Origin: JAJFJD01 sp965228425
GTDB taxonomy: Bacteria > Pseudomonadota > Alphaproteobacteria > UBA8366
Reading direction: 5' to 3'
Assembly (NCBI GenBank): GCA_965228425.1
Contig: OZ245815.1
Coordinates: 2,232,001-2,296,000, forward strand
Length of the DNA stretch: 64,000 nucleotides
The notes under the pieces were generated by a model that saw only the letters and a program-made list of their open reading frames with translations, had not been told where the DNA came from and did not search any database. Shown here piece by piece: positions 62,252 through 64,000 of the stretch; the first letter of the stretch is position 1, and the number at the start of each line of letters is the position of its first letter. Both the position numbers and the translations under genes were made by a program.

Positions 62252-63232
62252 ATGTCGAGTGAAGAAGAAGACCTGACGATTGATCCGGCATTCCAACCGA
62301 GTGCCGACGACGTCTCCTATGATCTTCAGCGGGCGATTTCGTCCGTCGTCGCGTTGCGGTCCCAGATTTCCGAAGACGCGCTGACCGCGTCCATGCTCGG
62401 GACCGAGCGGGCGGGGCACGGTGTCGTCATCAGCGAGAAGGGCCACGTTCTGACGGTCGGCTATTTGGTGACCGAGGCTGAATCGATTTGGCTCGTCGAT
62501 GTAAACGGCCTGGCGGTGCCCGGGCATGCCCTGGGCTATGACCAGGAAACGGGGCTTGGCCTAGTCCAAGCATTGGGTCAATTAAACGTTCCGCCGCTGC
62601 CGATCGGGAGTTCAAGCGATCTTGCCGTGGGTGACCCGGTGATCCTGGCCGGGCATGGCGGCACACAGAATGCGACCAAGGCGAAAGTCGTCTCGAAGCG
62701 GGAATTCGCCGGGTACTGGGAATATGTCCTCGACGAAGGCATTTTCACGTCGCCGCCGCATCCGTCGTGGGGCGGGGCGGCGCTGATCAATGCGGATGGC
62801 GAACTCTGCGGTATCGGCTCGCTCTTCGTGCAGCAGTCGCTGCCGGGAAGCGAACGGCATGACGGCAATCTGATCATCCCGATCGACCTGTTAAAGCCGA
62901 TCCTCGACGAATTGCTGCAGTTCGGACGGCGGCAGAAAGCGCCGCGGCCCTGGCTCGGCATGATCACGACCGAAGTGAACGATGCGCTGGTTGTGGCGGG
63001 GCTCGTGGACGGCGGCCCGGCCGATGAATCGGGGGTCTCGGTCGGCGATATCGTGCTCGGCGTCAATGGCGAGCCGGTTACCGATCTCGCCAATATGTTC
63101 CGCCAGATTTGGTCGCTTGGCTCGGCGGGGACGCAGGTTCCGCTGAATCTGCAGCGCGGCGCGGATCAAATGGACATCGTGGTCGATTCGGTGAGCCGGT
63201 ATGACATGCTGAAGGCGCCGAACCTGCATTGA
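62252..63232 (+). CDS. HtrA-like trypsin-fold and PDZ protein without catalytic triad
   Basis: A 326-residue protein built like a DegP/HtrA protease: a chymotrypsin-fold domain (residues 25-215) and a PDZ domain (225-320, with LVDGGPADESGVSVGDIVLG). None of the triad survives: the His of TNNHVV is Tyr71 (LTVGYLV), the Asp position is Gly101, and GNSGGP reads PSWGGAA with Trp173. No signal peptide is visible, so it is probably cytoplasmic. ATG 62252 is preferred to the upstream ATG. It may bind peptides or scaffold other proteins rather than cut. Confidence 0.82.
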   Translation: MSSEEEDLTIDPAFQPSADDVSYDLQRAISSVVALRSQISEDALTASMLGTERAGHGVVISEKGHVLTVGYLVTEAESIWLVDVNGLAVPGHALGYDQETGLGLVQALGQLNVPPLPIGSSSDLAVGDPVILAGHGGTQNATKAKVVSKREFAGYWEYVLDEGIFTSPPHPSWGGAALINADGELCGIGSLFVQQSLPGSERHDGNLIIPIDLLKPILDELLQFGRRQKAPRPWLGMITTEVNDALVVAGLVDGGPADESGVSVGDIVLGVNGEPVTDLANMFRQIWSLGSAGTQVPLNLQRGADQMDIVVDSVSRYDMLKAPNLH

Positions 63233-63360
63233 TCGGGATTTCGGATAGAAAATTTGTCCGGACAAACCGTTGACTCCGGCCTGATAGCCTCAATAATCGA
63301 ACGGTCGGCGGGACGGCGTCTGCTGCATCCGTTACGGTGAAGTTTTGCGAGGGAGAAGCC

Positions 63361-64000
63361 ATGTCTTCCCAGGACCTTAAAGTCATTGACGACCCGGCAG
63401 CCTGGAAATCCTCGGATTTCAAAACACCGCGAAGCTGGGTCCGGACCCTGACCCCGGCCATGATCGATGATGTGGAATCGGCCATGCGGGGCGTGATGAA
63501 TGCGGAAATCCCCCTCCGGAACGTCCGGCGGGACCAGTTTCCGCTGACCGCGGCGGCCGAACTTGTCGAGGCGGCGCATGACGACCTGAACGAGGGCAGA
63601 GGCTTCACCGTTATTGGCGGCTGGCCGGTGGATCAGTACTCCGATGCGGAAAACCGGGTCGCCTATGCCGGTCTCGCGGCGCATTTGGGCGAGATCGTGG
63701 TGCAGAATTACGAAGGCGACTTCGTCGTCGATGTGGTCGACAAGGGTATTCCCTACAGTCACAAATCCCGCGGGTATAGCAGCAATAAACTGCTGCCTTT
63801 TCACACGGACGGTGCCGACTATGCGGGTTTGCTGTGTCTTGAGGTTGCGGCGCAAGGCGGGCTCAGCCTGTTGACCAGCGCGACCGCGGTCTACAATGAG
63901 ATCGTGCGCACCCGGCCGGAGCATATCGAGACGCTGATGCGCGGCTTCTATCATCACCGGCGCGGCCAGCATGATCCGGGCGAGCCGCCGCTGTCGCCGG
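63361..64000 (+). CDS. TauD/TfdA-family dioxygenase, N-terminal part (runs off the window end)
   Basis: The frame is open from ATG 63361 to the last base (213 codons), preceded by GCGAGGGAGAAGCC with a good ribosome binding site. MSSQDLKVIDDPAAWKSSDF starts the protein and LLPFHTDGADYAGLLCLE provides the first two iron ligands, His148 and Asp150. The distal His lies beyond the window. The family hydroxylates many small acids and amines, so the substrate is open. Distinct from the dioxygenase at 12143. Confidence 0.85.
   Translation, partial: MSSQDLKVIDDPAAWKSSDFKTPRSWVRTLTPAMIDDVESAMRGVMNAEIPLRNVRRDQFPLTAAAELVEAAHDDLNEGRGFTVIGGWPVDQYSDAENRVAYAGLAAHLGEIVVQNYEGDFVVDVVDKGIPYSHKSRGYSSNKLLPFHTDGADYAGLLCLEVAAQGGLSLLTSATAVYNEIVRTRPEHIETLMRGFYHHRRGQHDPGEPPLSP

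Noticed and set aside
1..64000. tRNA, rRNA, prophage, insertion sequence or integrase
   Set aside because: No cloverleaf, ribosomal RNA core, transposase motif or phage gene was recognised in any frame.

Overview
The window is a high-GC (roughly 60-65 % by eye) bacterial chromosome segment, densely packed with about 55 protein genes and no rRNA, tRNA, CRISPR array or insertion sequence that I can see. Gene content and codon use (acyl-CoA dehydrogenases, SDRs, amidase, enolase-superfamily enzymes, MaoC hydratases, a choline-sulfatase-like enzyme, an RT0821/17-kDa-type lipoprotein) suggest a free-living, catabolically versatile alphaproteobacterium, probably of the Rhodospirillales type; this placement is inference.

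Layout. 1-8 kb: the end of a NIPSNAP-like gene, a luciferase-like monooxygenase, an enoyl-CoA hydratase, a gamma-glutamyltransferase, a single-ORF antitoxin-toxin fusion, a GMC oxidoreductase and a PhyH dioxygenase. 7.9-17.8 kb: ten consecutive minus-strand genes that look like one catabolic operon (D-threonine-aldolase-like enzyme, MaoC hydratase, isopropylmalate-dehydrogenase-like enzyme, small GatC/AtzG-like protein plus amidase, TauD-type dioxygenase, SDR, a translationally coupled pair of acyl-CoA dehydrogenases, solute-binding protein). 17.9-19.9 kb: cell-envelope genes and an AT-richer patch with a Lys/His-rich repeat protein and a winged-helix regulator. 20-32 kb: enolase-superfamily enzyme, GT-C membrane protein, carboxyltransferase, two unrecognised proteins, a DHA2 efflux pump, flavodoxin-like protein and a sodium:solute symporter. 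32-36 kb: acyl-CoA dehydrogenases, hotdog protein and SDR, one dehydrogenase resembling cyclohexanecarboxyl-CoA dehydrogenase.

36-42 kb: the main discovery candidate, a glutaredoxin-DinB fusion in which the first Cys of the CxxC redox motif is an in-frame TGA at 36013-36015, followed at a suitable distance by a SECIS-like hairpin (a probable selenoprotein); then a large metallophosphoesterase fusion, SDR, sulfatase and a D-cysteine desulfhydrase/ACC deaminase-type enzyme.

42.5-50 kb: PaaH-type 3-hydroxyacyl-CoA dehydrogenase, PcaF/PaaJ-type thiolase and glutaryl-CoA dehydrogenase, i.e. the lower part of aromatic or dicarboxylic acid degradation, followed by a zeta-class GST, a phosphodiesterase, a second carboxyltransferase and a PaaI-type thioesterase. 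50-56 kb: a GntR regulator, a peptide-type ABC importer (binding protein and two permeases, no ATPase) and an enolase-superfamily enzyme. 56-64 kb: a hybrid histidine kinase with several PAS domains, a D-2-hydroxyglutarate-dehydrogenase-like flavoprotein next to a hydroxyacid-oxoacid transhydrogenase-like Fe-ADH (a pair that would form a 2-oxoglutarate cycle), a HtrA-like protein that has lost all three catalytic residues, and a truncated TauD-type dioxygenase running off the end.
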